Source of the DNA: Cyclaneusma minus
Taxonomy: Eukaryota; Ascomycota; Leotiomycetes; Marthamycetales; Marthamycetaceae
Assembly: GCA_037179335.1 (NCBI GenBank)
Contig: JAKZHN010000002.1
Span: 1,922,001 to 1,986,000, forward strand
Length of the DNA stretch: 64,000 nt
Direction: 5' to 3'
In this document: piece by piece, positions 1 through 10,099 of the stretch
Layout of the letters: each line of letters begins with the position of its first letter
Numbering within the stretch: position 1 is the stretch's first letter
Position numbers and translations under genes: made by a program
The notes under the pieces: generated by a model
Told to the model about the DNA's origin: nothing
The model's database searches: none
Seen by the model: only the letters and a program-made list of their open reading frames with translations

Positions 1-203
1 CCTTTCGATTGCACCTTCAAGACACTCTCCTTTCCAGCCGAGTCTTGGAAAGCCGAGACTAAGGGCGCCGCAACGGAAAAGACAGCCCACTGGCCGTAGG
101 TGGGAGAGTTCGCAGCGGGACCGGAAGGCGCGGGCGAATTGATCACGCCCGCATAGCTGCTCTTGATGGAGGGACCGTTGGTCGAGGTATTCAAGGAGGC
201 CAT
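1..203 (-). CDS. abp1: Actin-binding protein Abp1/drebrin-like, N-terminal part
   Basis: The first 67 codons of a minus-strand gene run off the left edge of the window. The protein starts MASLNTSTNGPSIKSSY and continues into PTYGQWAVFSV and KESVLKVQS. I recognise this as the start of fungal drebrin-like/Abp1 proteins, which open with an ADF/cofilin homology domain and carry C-terminal SH3 domains. These proteins bind F-actin at cortical patches and activate Arp2/3 during endocytosis. The ATG at 203 sits in a clean context, with CACAATCACC just upstream, and no stop or splice signal interrupts the visible part. The downstream ADF-H core and SH3 domains lie outside the window, so the identification rests on the N-terminus alone. 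The gene is divergent from the large F-box protein gene that begins 1.4 kb away. Confidence 0.75.
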   Translation of the reverse strand, partial: MASLNTSTNGPSIKSSYAGVINSPAPSGPAANSPTYGQWAVFSVAAPLVSAFQDSAGKESVLKVQSK

Positions 204-1581
204 GGTGATTGTGGTAGTTGGCGAAGCTGGACCCTACAAACAGCTTGGCGAGCTATCTGCGAGGGATTGCCGTGGGAGTTCGGGAGCAAGCCGGGAAATG
301 AGTGACGAGACTCGCCCCGCAGGCGGAAATCAGGGGATGGACGGAGAGACAGTAGTGATTGTACGAATACAAGGGAGACCGGTGTTCGCAGAGCCTTGGA
401 TGGCGGTGCTTATGCAAAATGTGGATAGTATTTAGGTGACAGGTTGGACCGGAGCTGTCAATCAAGATGCTGCGGCTGAGCACGCAGCCCGGCGGGGCAC
501 GGAGCCGCTGAGTGGCTGAGGCAGCGAACTTTATGCAAGTCCTTATGCAATATTTGTGCATACTTGAGCAGTGGCTCGGCCATGCTACACCTCCATTGAG
601 CTACATGTATTCCAGTAAAGAGCAAATCAAATAAACTTTGGAGGGATGTACCCAGCTAGAGTCTAGTCGCTTTCTTCCGGGCCCAAACCTTTGCCTCTTT
701 TCAAAAGGAAAAGGGGAAAAGAAGATATAGCATCTGAAGCTGTGGTAGGATGGCATGGAGCAGGAAACATTGAACTGCTTGCTCGATACTAGATTGTCAA
801 AACAAAGAGTGAAACCAACCTATGCGGTTAGAGAAAAGCTAGGTCTAGCAATGAAGAACAGTTTAAAAAGTACACTACTTACTGGTATAATAATCAGAGG
901 CTTAGATATATACGTGTACATGTAATCCATTGAAGTCATCAGCCCGCCAACCGATGCCAATAGCTGAACAGTACATGTACCCGAGCACGTATAAATAACT
1001 CAGAATACAAGAAAAATATTGCAAGTCCAAGAAAGAACCAAATGACTAGAGAAAGTCCGAGTAATTGGGAATAGCTTCACAATACATGATCAGGACAAGC
1101 TTCAATCAAAGGCACATGTGTCGTCACTGTGAGGCTGCTAGTGCCATGTCAGCCTCGAAAAGTGGTTGGCGGTTGCAGGGTTAGTGGCCAGCCCGTGCGC
1201 CCTGCATTGACCTTTCTGTTCTCTGCGACTTTCTCAAGCGACCGCCCTCTCCCTCCCCATTCCTCGCTCCTCACCACCGCAATCCCCCAACCACCACTGC
1301 CTGCACCCTCCTCCGTCTCTCTTCTCAGGTAGCTGCTCTCTCGCAACTACACTCACCACGGGAGCGCATGCGCTCTGCCTAGTTGGCGCTCTTTGGTTCG
1401 TCATTCCTTGGCCTGCGCAACTTCTTTCGTGGTATGTTTCAGTTGCAGTTGCTTGAAGGCCCAAAACGATCGCCAGGTCGTATCCGTCTTTCCTTTCTGC
1501 CTCTGTTTCTCGAGCTTCCATCGTGCGCTTGACTTCCTGCAATCTGTGCCCGCTCTCTCTTAACACCCGAATCCAGTCGAG
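204..1581. other. Divergent intergenic region
   Basis: This 1.4-kb spacer separates the minus-strand Abp1-like gene from the plus-strand F-box protein gene and presumably holds both promoters. Pyrimidine-rich stretches from about 1230 to 1580 (CTCCCTCCCC, CTCTCTTCTC) look like the 5' leader and initiator region of the downstream gene. A short 19-nt-period repeat tract lies at about 1021-1075. I see no convincing TATA box and no coding sequence; the short ORFs here look like chance. Confidence 0.6.
1021..1075. repeat. 19-nt minisatellite remnant
   Basis: Two to three degenerate units of the form AGAAAGTCCGAGTAATTGG follow each other. The same roughly 19-nt pattern recurs at about 10021, 48361, 55347, 55690, 60782 and 63845. 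Confidence 0.45.
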
Positions 1582-4500
1582 ATGGCGGACGTGTCCAGCA
1601 GCGACGTCTCCTCGGACACCACTACCGATTCCTCCGACGATGGCTCTTCTTCCGCCTCTGCATCGCCCAGGCAACAGGGGAGTCCAGTGAGGACGGCGCA
1701 GCCGGCAGCAACAGTACAGGTGCCCGCCCCGGAAGAGCACGCCGATTCCGCATCAGATGTGTCCATGTCTGCCGACAGCGATAGTGATGACGAGCACATG
1801 GATGCGCCCAAGAGCTTGATAGTCAATTCGACTATCCAACAACAAGGTCAAGTCACTCCCATACCAGTGGGTGATGACTCTACAAGAAAGAGGAAGCTGG
1901 ATTCTCCACATGCCCAGAGCCAGGCGGATGAGCCCCAAGCTCCTGAGTCTGACAGCCACAAACGTGTGAAATTGGAGCCCGTCTCCGGAAGCACCTCAGG
2001 CAAAAAACTCCCAGTGGATAGGTCTCTGCTTCCTGCAGAGTTGTGGCATCACATCTTCTCTTACACTCCTCCCCGGGCCTTGGGTCGCTTGTTGCGCGTC
2101 AACAAGCTTTTCAATGCCTATCTTGACCCATCATCTCATACAAACCCAAGTATTCCCGAGCCCTTACCCAAGACTGTGTTTCCACTTCTCTCGCCAGGGG
2201 AGATTTGGCAGTCTTCCAGAAGACTTTTTCGTCCCGCCATGCCGGCGCCGCTAGCTGGAACCTCTGAGCTTGACATGTGGAAGCTAGCCGGAGGACTATC
2301 TTGCCAATTCTGTGGCAAGAAAGGTGAACCAGTCTCTGCCTCATTCGACCACTGGCATGCTGGCCCAGGTGAAAATGGTGTTGCTCCAGTCTGGGCGTTT
2401 GGTTTCCGTACCTGCGGTCCATGTCTGCCGAAACAGACCCTGAAGGTAGGTCTTACGTCTCTATGCTGGTTCCCGGTTCTGAATAAGCTGACTGTCGGAA
2501 AGGAAATCGACCTCCTGTTGTCATCGAGTGTGCCCTCGGATCTGCTGAAAGCACTCCCGTTTGTGCTTCTCTCCAACGAACTTCACGTCATTCCGACATC
2601 TGCGCTACAGAGCGGACCGGCCCCCCTGAACCTGCAATGGACGAAACTTTACCTCAGGACTCAAGTGGACGACATCAAGGCCGAATTCATGAAAGTGAAA
2701 GACATGGGCTCTGGCACTGCGGAGGAGTGGAGCAAAGGACTGGAAGAAAGGGGCAAGGAACGACTGCAAGATGCTCTGAGATTGGAAAAGTGGGCTTCAG
2801 CAGGCGGCTTACGACAGATCCGTTCTCTCGAAGCTTCAGAGCTACCTATGCCTTCGGCGACCGCGCTCAATGTGTCTCAGCCAAACCCTGTGGCGCCGCC
2901 TGTTCTTTCCATTCCAGTACCCATGAAACCCGTCCAAACTCAGAATGGTCACCACCAGAATGGGCATCCCCAAAACGGTCACCCACTGAACGGTCCGCCG
3001 CACATTCTCCACCCACTTCCGAAGCTCGAGGCCTACTTGCCAGTACAGCCAATACCTGCCGCATACAGTAAGACCCAGCGCTTCAGCCCCTCTTGTTCGT
3101 TAACGCGAACTGACTTATTTCCAGTTCCGACTACTACGTCCCCTCGCTACGCTTCTCCAGCAAATAATGGATTCCCACCGCATATGCGACAGTTCCAACC
3201 ACCGAGACACGAGCGCACAAAGGAGGAAGTTGCGGAATTGAAAGCCGCCAGACGGGCGGAAATTGAGCGGCGGTGTATGCTACTCGATCCTCCATTGACA
3301 GCCAACGTCCTCGCGCACATGGCATCGTTTCAAGCCGCCATCCAAATCATCAAACCTCTTGACGATAATTCTTGGGAGATGCTGAAACCGCGACTCCTAT
3401 CCCAGCGCGAAGAATCAGAACAGCGAGAGAATGATCGTATTGCTCAGAGCAAAGTGTCTCTGGAAAGGTTCGATAGACCATATCTGGAAGGGGCGAAGGA
3501 TTTGACTGAGCGGGACTGGGATGACTTTCAGGCCCCTTTGCGTTCACGAATTGGAGGGTTCGCGGATGAGATCATTTCAGGTGATAGCTGGAGAGGCGGT
3601 GACAAAGTAACCAAGGAGAACAGCCCCCGTTTCGCTGCCGAAGTTCTTATGTATGTCCGCAAGAGGTTTTACGCCGAGATCGCCAAGGACGAAGCGGCAG
3701 CCCGAGCAGCTGGACAGGAACCACCCACTGATCCCCCAGAAGGACCATTTACAAGGAAGCTGGTTCTGGAAAACATGAAGTGGGTTTTTGATACCAAGAT
3801 CAAACCTCACACGGAGCAGTACCGTAAGGAACTTTTCCTTTGCAATGGTTGCGAGAACAACTTCAAATATTACGGATTTGAAGGTGTGATCCAACACTTC
3901 GCAGCCAAGCACACCAACTCCCTGAGTGTTGGAAGTATCGTCGTGCATTGGAGGGCCGAGTGGCCTGAGCATCCGCCCTTCAACCCCGACCCTACGGCCA
4001 CCAAGAGTTCACATTATGTTACCGGCCCGGTCCCGCGTGATCCATGGGTCCCTGGAAGTCAAAACAACCATTCATCGTATGGTTTCGGTGGGTATCCTCC
4101 AGCGTCAGGTCCTCCGCCATCCAATGTCTATCAGCCAGGTCCAGGTCCATACTATGGTCATCCAGGAGTTGAGGAGCAACACATACCACAACCCATAACA
4201 GGCCCGTTCTATCCGCCACCGGCTCATCAAAATGCCCCCGGATACCAGGGTGGACAGTATGCTAACCATCCACCCAATAACTACCCACCTGCCGTGTCAG
4301 GTCCGGATTACGGCCCTCAAGGATACTCTACCATGTATCAAGGTCCCGGTTATCCGCCATATGAACAGCCGCACGTTCAGCCTTACGGATCTTCCATGCC
4401 GGAATCATCTAATCAGCAGTCCACGTATGGACCTCCCAATGGTCAGTATGCTTCGTCTTATGCACAAGGTGCATCCTATGGAGCTACAGCACCACATGAT

Positions 4501-6753
4501 ATGGGACCTCATTCTGCTGCAATCCAGGAAACTGAGGCTTACCGGTCTCAGTTGGAGGACGTCTCTCGAAACGCCAAGGATCTCTGGACTAGTACTGCTG
4601 GTATCCGGGAATTTCCAGGTAGCATCAGGGTCCAGGTCGTTATTCACCATCTGTTGAAGAGGAATCGTCTCAAGTTCCCCAACGACCCTCCATTGAAGAT
4701 GCTCATAGAGGGTCTTTCATACAACAAGGAGATGCGCCCAGTAAGGAACGTCAATGGCCTTGCCTGCAAAGTGTGCAGCACTGCCAGTGCAAATTTCAAT
4801 CTGTATCCGACTCGGTCTTCCGACAAGAAATTGTTCTCTCTCCCTCAGTTGTTGAATCATTTCCAATCGACTCATATTGGTGTGGACCCGGTGTCACATT
4901 ATGAGGCTTATGGAGTCCAAACTCCAGACTGGACGCGGGATATGATTGAGCTGCCGGATGTGACCGTCATTGCTGACTTGGCAAATGCATCTGGAATGGA
5001 CAGTCGCAAACTGGGACTTATCAAAGACGCACTTCCTGAAGCATTCCGCCCCGGTGCCCTTCCTCAACGTCGCCCCAGTATCGGTTACCAGCAACCACAT
5101 GCACAAATGTACCGGGAGCCCGAGAGAGAAAGAGATCAGTATGCTGAATTGGAGCCCTCTAGGGATAACCATGAGAGATACTACAGGCGTGCACCTGATT
5201 CTCCTCGGGAAATACCAGATATTACTCCTCGAGGCGACCGCCGTGATCCCAGAGATGATGCCAAGGTATCTGCGCAGTCCGACCGAAGGTACCTCAGCAA
5301 TGAAATGCCAGCCAGATACGCCGAAGAGGATCGACCGCATACCTATCTGACACGTGGTCCAAGCCCTCCCCGTCAACGTGTGCCCATCGATGAGTACGAT
5401 CGTGCAGTCGGGCGTGACGCTCCATCGGACCCCAAGGATTCTAGCTGGATGTATGAGCCCGGCGCACCTCCGCGCCAAAGAGTTCCGGAAAAGAGCTGGG
5501 AGGAACGGATGAACGACCGAACCTTCATTACGAACCAGCAACCCCTGCTCGCAGACTCTCCAGAACGTCGTGAGCCAGTCAGCAGCCGTCCCCAGAGAGA
5601 GGTTCCTGGCAGTCGAGGGCAAGGCATGCCGCCACAGTCTCCTACATCTGCAATAACCCGAGTCGCCGATCAGTTGCGGTCGGATCGTGTACGCGCACCA
5701 TCCGCACAACCGTCACGAAATGAGAGAACTGAAGCTGTCGAGGCCGGCTCGGAAGATGGCGAGCTACGGGCGAATCCAGCCAGTGTGCCCAAAAAAGCTG
5801 CTGCGGAAGCTGGTACAGCAGATGCTCAGAAATCCGCTGAACGTTTCCTCAACGAACTTCTCCCGGAAGCCACTACGAGAAGCTCTGTTCGAGATGCCCC
5901 ATTGAACCCCGGACCTGAACGTCGCCCGGAAGAAGTTCGTCAACGTCCGGAAGCAGCAACTGACGACAACGGGTATCCCTTGTACGATCCTGGACAGCCC
6001 GATTATCGCACCCGCTCTCAGTATGAGAGTGATACGCAATACCTTCTATCCCTCCAGCGAGATGCAACTACGGCAGGTCATGTTTCCCGGGAGCGAGCGC
6101 CACCACAGTATTATGCCTACGCGGACGATGACCCGTATGCAGATAGGAGACAGGGTGCCGGTGTCCAGTATGCTCGTGAGAGGTCACCTGAATTGGTGGA
6201 CCGTCGTTATGTGCAGAACAATGTCGTGTACCGAGAGGAGAGGCAGGGTAGTGCAAGCATGAATCGTGCACCTAGCCGGTATGCCAGGTACGAAAGTGTC
6301 AGGCTGGAGAACGATCGTGCTCGTTCCAGGTCCCCAGTCTACGTCAGAGTGGAATCTCAACCCGGCCAATATCGACAACGCAGTCCTCCACCACAGGCGG
6401 AACACGAGCCAATTTATCGAACTCGTTCTCCTCAACAACGCCAAGAGATCGCCTATGAACGTGTTCCAAGGCAGGAATTCTACACTATCTATGAGGATCC
6501 TCGACCCCGCCGGCCGGAGTACATGCAGATTAACGAACAAGGCCAATACGTCATCCGACGACCTATGCATCCTGATGAACGACTCTACGCTTCCTACGAT
6601 GGCGCTCGTGAGCCAGAGGCCTACGCTCGGCAGCCAGTCTTCGAAACCCGAGCTCCTGTGTCTCGATCCGATCCTGCTTACTACGAGGAGTACGATCCGC
6701 GACATCCTGCTCCTCCGCCGCCTACGACAATGCGCCAGGTCAGATATCCGTAA
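1582..6753 (+). CDS. Large F-box and zinc-finger-like nuclear protein (DUF7892-type)
   Basis: The open frame is 1723 codons, or 1685 aa if two candidate in-frame introns are removed. Residues 1-75 are Ser/Asp-rich. A basic TRKRKLD stretch near 101-107 could be a nuclear signal. An F-box-like motif (LPAELWHHIFSY) spans about 150-182, followed by CQFC (241-244) and CGPC (278-281), which together look zinc-binding. Two C2H2-like fingers lie near 752-775 (CNGC with a later QHFAAKH) and 1061-1098 (CKVC with a later NHFQSTH). A Pro/Tyr/Gly-rich linker separates the fingers, and the C-terminal third is Arg/Glu/Tyr-rich low complexity. The arrangement matches a conserved, uncharacterised filamentous-fungal family; the function is unknown, with nuclear or ubiquitin-ligase adaptor roles only inferred. 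The segments at 2446-2502 and 3068-3124 each have GT-AG ends, a CTGAC branch motif and a length of 57 nt, so both are probably spliced. Confidence 0.85.
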   Translation: MADVSSSDVSSDTTTDSSDDGSSSASASPRQQGSPVRTAQPAATVQVPAPEEHADSASDVSMSADSDSDDEHMDAPKSLIVNSTIQQQGQVTPIPVGDDSTRKRKLDSPHAQSQADEPQAPESDSHKRVKLEPVSGSTSGKKLPVDRSLLPAELWHHIFSYTPPRALGRLLRVNKLFNAYLDPSSHTNPSIPEPLPKTVFPLLSPGEIWQSSRRLFRPAMPAPLAGTSELDMWKLAGGLSCQFCGKKGEPVSASFDHWHAGPGENGVAPVWAFGFRTCGPCLPKQTLKVGLTSLCWFPVLNKLTVGKEIDLLLSSSVPSDLLKALPFVLLSNELHVIPTSALQSGPAPLNLQWTKLYLRTQVDDIKAEFMKVKDMGSGTAEEWSKGLEERGKERLQDALRLEKWASAGGLRQIRSLEASELPMPSATALNVSQPNPVAPPVLSIPVPMKPVQTQNGHHQNGHPQNGHPLNGPPHILHPLPKLEAYLPVQPIPAAYSKTQRFSPSCSLTRTDLFPVPTTTSPRYASPANNGFPPHMRQFQPPRHERTKEEVAELKAARRAEIERRCMLLDPPLTANVLAHMASFQAAIQIIKPLDDNSWEMLKPRLLSQREESEQRENDRIAQSKVSLERFDRPYLEGAKDLTERDWDDFQAPLRSRIGGFADEIISGDSWRGGDKVTKENSPRFAAEVLMYVRKRFYAEIAKDEAAARAAGQEPPTDPPEGPFTRKLVLENMKWVFDTKIKPHTEQYRKELFLCNGCENNFKYYGFEGVIQHFAAKHTNSLSVGSIVVHWRAEWPEHPPFNPDPTATKSSHYVTGPVPRDPWVPGSQNNHSSYGFGGYPPASGPPPSNVYQPGPGPYYGHPGVEEQHIPQPITGPFYPPPAHQNAPGYQGGQYANHPPNNYPPAVSGPDYGPQGYSTMYQGPGYPPYEQPHVQPYGSSMPESSNQQSTYGPPNGQYASSYAQGASYGATAPHDMGPHSAAIQETEAYRSQLEDVSRNAKDLWTSTAGIREFPGSIRVQVVIHHLLKRNRLKFPNDPPLKMLIEGLSYNKEMRPVRNVNGLACKVCSTASANFNLYPTRSSDKKLFSLPQLLNHFQSTHIGVDPVSHYEAYGVQTPDWTRDMIELPDVTVIADLANASGMDSRKLGLIKDALPEAFRPGALPQRRPSIGYQQPHAQMYREPERERDQYAELEPSRDNHERYYRRAPDSPREIPDITPRGDRRDPRDDAKVSAQSDRRYLSNEMPARYAEEDRPHTYLTRGPSPPRQRVPIDEYDRAVGRDAPSDPKDSSWMYEPGAPPRQRVPEKSWEERMNDRTFITNQQPLLADSPERREPVSSRPQREVPGSRGQGMPPQSPTSAITRVADQLRSDRVRAPSAQPSRNERTEAVEAGSEDGELRANPASVPKKAAAEAGTADAQKSAERFLNELLPEATTRSSVRDAPLNPGPERRPEEVRQRPEAATDDNGYPLYDPGQPDYRTRSQYESDTQYLLSLQRDATTAGHVSRERAPPQYYAYADDDPYADRRQGAGVQYARERSPELVDRRYVQNNVVYREERQGSASMNRAPSRYARYESVRLENDRARSRSPVYVRVESQPGQYRQRSPPPQAEHEPIYRTRSPQQRQEIAYERVPRQEFYTIYEDPRPRRPEYMQINEQGQYVIRRPMHPDERLYASYDGAREPEAYARQPVFETRAPVSRSDPAYYEEYDPRHPAPPPPTTMRQVRYP
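2446..2502 (+). other. Probable in-frame 57-nt intron 1
   Basis: The segment begins GTAGGT after AAG (phase 0, after codon 288), has GCTGACTG near the 3' end and finishes AAAG. It encodes 19 hydrophobic residues wedged directly after the CGPC zinc motif. Removing it keeps the frame. Confidence 0.6.
3068..3124 (+). other. Probable in-frame 57-nt intron 2
   Basis: The segment begins GTAAGA, carries AACTGACTT as a branch site, and ends TTTCCAG. It is also exactly 57 nt, so retention would not cause a frameshift (phase 1). Confidence 0.7.
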
Positions 6754-7649
6754 TGAGATATTCATTGCTCTAGTCGTCGATTGAAGCATGCGGGGCAGCA
6801 CCTGGTTGCTCTCTACGACATATGATGCAAAGAAGGCTGCATCGACGGAACGGACTTCCTTTCAGTTTCTACCTTTGCATCGGTGGAGTGTTTATCGCGA
6901 AGGTCTCAAACAATGTACAACATTGAAAATTTCCGTTGGTGCTGCTGCTGCTGGGAATGGTTTCCCACCGCGTGTAGGCTAGGCAAACTTCCTCTTTCTT
7001 ATTTCTCTTAAATCGGTGGCGGTGTTGCCGCTTTATCGAGGGTGTACTACTTCTCTCTCTTCTCTCTTATTTCGCGATAGATCGCGATAGACTCTTATGG
7101 ATGGTTCTTCAACATTCCATATTGATGGATGTCGGCCTCGATTAGGAGCTGGGAATGGGCGGTATCTGCTATGCGTTTCCAAAAAGCAAAAAGTTAATAC
7201 AGGATCTGGAATTGCTGCTTTGTGTTACTTGACGCTTGTTTGAAGGAGGCGAAAAGTAAATGGTGGTGAGGTCCTAGTGAGGTAAGGGGGGCGGGCGATT
7301 GGGGTGTTTTTGTAGGTGTGAAACTCAGGTTGTGAAGATAAGGCGCTCTTTTTTTGCCGTTAAGATTCGTGGTGAGAGAAGGTAGCCGTAGGAGAGGGGA
7401 AGAGAGATGCTAATAAGTAGATTGATGACAATTCGATGGTTCTACATGATGATTCTTCAGATGACAGATGTTGTCTGTGTCCTTCTGTGCAAGTTAGTGT
7501 TTGGGGTCCAAAATGGGCGGATCCGCGGTAGCCGCTGTACTTGTTCGTAGCAATGTTTCATCGAGAGCCTAGAGAGACGGAACCCCGGATTTTGCTTCGA
7601 ATCACATATCATAGTGATATGGCAATGACTTCGAATTTCAACTGCGCCT
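6754..7649. other. Intergenic region after the F-box protein gene
   Basis: This holds the 3' untranslated region and spacer of the upstream gene. T-rich segments at 7000-7080 and around 7350 could include polyadenylation signals. I see no gene or clear repeat. Confidence 0.5.
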
Positions 7650-7654
7650 ATATG

Positions 7655-7770
7655 TGTCAGCCTGCCATATCAGGCAGCAGCACTAGCTCCTTTGTTAGCG
7701 CCATACCCAGCTCCATGATAGCTGGGCCTTAGCTAGACCTTCCCAAGACAAGCACCTATGTCCCTCAACA
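7655..7770. mobile_element. 116-bp solo LTR with 5-bp target duplication
   Basis: The segment starts TGTCAGCC and ends CTCAACA, so it has TG...CA termini. It is flanked on both sides by the direct repeat ATATG (7650-7654 and 7771-7775). A second copy, about 90% identical by eye, lies at 21752-21872. Both copies keep a perfect 7-bp hairpin stem (CCCAGCT/AGCTGGG). These features fit a solo LTR of a small retroelement. No internal region of this family is visible in the window. Confidence 0.75.
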
Positions 7771-7775
7771 ATATG

Positions 7776-8900
7776 CCACGCGTACTGTTTGTGACCTCTG
7801 TGAGGTAAGCTCCTGACAGGGGTGTGCGGCCTCGTGGCTTTGCTCCTCTATTTGGATATGCGATTTACTGTGGCGCAAGGGCTGTGGTTCTGCAATTCCT
7901 AGCCGAGTAGAGATGATGGATTTAATGATTCTTAACTCCTTGGTCGTTGGAAGATGTTGAGGCTCCTGAGCTGGCGTGGACGGTGCTGCTGTGGCTTGCA
8001 CCGGGTGAGCTGGCAGGGCTTGGCGGATTGATCGACTTTACTTAGAGACAGTAAAGTGTAGATCCGGGTGTCGATCTGAACTGTGTCTTCCCTCCTTCTT
8101 TGACTCGAAAGAGGCGTATGATCTCATAGTATTTCAATGCTGTGACATTTGTCGAGTAAGTACGACGGGGATCTTTCAGCTTTGATCTCCATACTCGGGT
8201 CATTTTGACGAACTCGAATCGGGAGGTTTGGTCGATCGCGCGGGATGATTGTCGGTGCTGGGATGGGGGAAGCTGAGCTTTCCCTGGTGCCTTGACGATG
8301 ACGAGTTCGGGATATACAGAACAGCGAAGCGCGAAGGGTGACACTGTTGAACTCGCCAACTCATCAACGCGCAGACATTCTCTGGTCGAGAGGATTGGCA
8401 GTGAGCTGAAGAGTCGCAATACGACGCGGTACGAGGAAGCCAAAACTTAGCCTTTCCGTTCCTGGCACTTGCAGATCCGCTAAGCCTGCTTAATTTCGTC
8501 ACTGATGCGCCTCAACCTCCAACAACACCGCACGTCAATTCCTTCTTTGAGCCGACGATATTAAGCTTATTGCTTTCTGCCGCACATCTCCACTGTTTTT
8601 ATTGGCCTCTATGCTGGTAGGGACGTCTGGATCTGCACTGCCTGCGAATATATAATACGCACGCGCCTCCGAAAGTGTCGAGGCTGCGCTTTCTCTCTCC
8701 CCCCTCATTCACCTGCTTGTCGCCTGCTTTAGATTAGGAGTTTCAAAAGTCGGTCGCTCCCGAGAAGCCTTTGTTTAGCTCTTCCTCTTCCACCTTAAAT
8801 TCCCAAGACTCTTCTGCATCTCCAAGACAGATTCTCTCTCACTCCACCAGAAGAACCGAACATCTACCTCCACCGAAAACCTCAAACCACAACCTTCAAA
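7776..8900. other. Intergenic region upstream of the secreted protein gene
   Basis: No coding sequence is convincing here. A TATATAAT box at 8649-8656 and a C/A-rich leader (8760-8900) directly precede the secreted-protein ORF. Short antisense ORFs between 8042 and 8502 have no recognisable content. Confidence 0.5.
8649..8656 (+). promoter_or_regulatory. TATA box of the secreted-protein gene
   Basis: TATATAAT lies about 245 bp upstream of the ATG at 8901, in a GC-balanced context, followed by a pyrimidine-rich stretch (CTTTCTCTCTCCCCCC) typical of fungal transcription start regions. Confidence 0.45.
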
Positions 8901-9569
8901 ATGCATTTCCGCACCCCCCTCACCCTCACCCTCCTCTCCGCCACCCTCGCCACCGCCGACGACTGGCTAGCCGTCGTCGACTCCGCCCAATCCATAGCAT
9001 CCGTGTACCAAACCCAATACGCCGGCATCGGCGCCTCCTACGCTTCCGAATACGGCTCCTACGCAGCCTCCGTCGCCGCCTCCGCCGAATCCCTCGCCGC
9101 CTCCTATGCCTCCGTATACGGTTCCTACGGCGCCTCTGTAGCTGCTTCTGCGGAAAGTTATGCGGCTAGTGTGGCTGCATCGGCGAATAGTGTGGCGATG
9201 AGTTATGCGAGTGAATATGGCACGACGGCGAATGCTGCTGCGAGCTCGGCGGTGGGCAAGGCGGTTGCGGCAGCGGCGAGTGCGGCGAGTTATGCGTCCA
9301 GTGTGGTGGCGAGCTGCACAAGTTCCGGGGGTGCCTCTCAGGCGGCGAGCTCGACGAGCCAGGTGGATGGGGCGGCGGCGAGTGCGGCGAGTCATGCGTC
9401 CAGTGTGGTGGCGAGCGCGACGAGTGCCGGGCGTGCGTCTCATGCGGCGAGCGCGACGTCAAGTGGTGCAACGGCTACTGGTACGACTGAGTCTGCGGCT
9501 GGAATCGTCGCTGTGAGTGGGATGGGTATGCTTGCTGGGGCTTTTGCTGCTGTGGTGGCGCTGTTGTAG
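8901..9569 (+). CDS. Ala/Ser/Tyr-rich secreted, probably GPI-anchored repeat protein
   Basis: The protein has 222 residues. The N-terminus (MHFRTPLTLTLLSATLATA) reads as a cleavable signal peptide with cleavage near residue 19. Residues 35-110 contain repeated blocks of the type SYASEYGSYAASVAASAES. Residues 110-190 repeat AASAASYASSVVAS-like blocks, giving about half Ala plus Ser. The C-terminus, after a Ser/Thr-rich stretch, is a hydrophobic tail (VSGMGMLAGAFAAVVALL), as in fungal GPI-anchored wall proteins. I do not recognise a named family. A cell-wall or surface role is inferred. Codon use shifts from C-ending codons in the first 80 residues to G-rich GCG/GTG/AGT codons later, which suggests repeat expansion within the gene. 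No intron is needed. A TATA box lies at 8649. Confidence 0.75.
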   Translation: MHFRTPLTLTLLSATLATADDWLAVVDSAQSIASVYQTQYAGIGASYASEYGSYAASVAASAESLAASYASVYGSYGASVAASAESYAASVAASANSVAMSYASEYGTTANAAASSAVGKAVAAAASAASYASSVVASCTSSGGASQAASSTSQVDGAAASAASHASSVVASATSAGRASHAASATSSGATATGTTESAAGIVAVSGMGMLAGAFAAVVALL

Positions 9570-10099
9570 ATTGGTGCATTGGAAGGAAGGCTCATACATT
9601 CAGGGGCGAATCATCGAGCGACTGCGTTCAGAGGGCATACATTGGGCATGTGCATACGGCTTCAGACATGGGATGAGCATGGAATGGCTAGCTCCCGGGG
9701 CGTTAGAAGCGATATGCTTATTGCTTCATGAGTTCAATGATACTTGAGAGCGACTTTGGTCTCTCAACACTCCATTGCCTGGTCTTTCAGTCGGGTGACA
9801 ATACATGGCTCTCAACATATGATATTCCCATCAGGTCAGAGTGCTAGAGTACAGGCTCCAAAGTCCCCTTCTAATCTTCATCCAGCAGTTCCACAACGCA
9901 TCGAGTTCGTGCTCCTGTCTCGCCCTGCATCTTCCACGGTAAGTCATGTGTTCCACCCAGTCACATGCTACTCACTTGTTCCAGTGCCTTCACACGTAGT
10001 CTTCCAAAATCCAAATGATTGGGGTCGTTCAGATATCTAGAAAAAATCCAAGTGAATGGGAGAAATCGAAGTGACGTGGAGAAATCCGAGTGGGACAAG
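9570..10099. other. Intergenic region before the promoter-like array
   Basis: No gene is visible. The right end (10021-10095) holds three units of the 19-nt minisatellite. The first array unit begins immediately after it. Confidence 0.5.
10021..10095. repeat. 19-nt minisatellite, three units
   Basis: Units read AAAATCCAAGTGAATGGG, AGAAATCGAAGTGACGTGG and AGAAATCCGAGTGGGAC. They match the family seen at 48361 and 63845 and sit exactly at the left border of the promoter-like array. Confidence 0.6.

Noticed and set aside
4894..5709. 271-codon minus-strand ORF
   Set aside because: It lies wholly antisense to the large F-box protein and has no family features.
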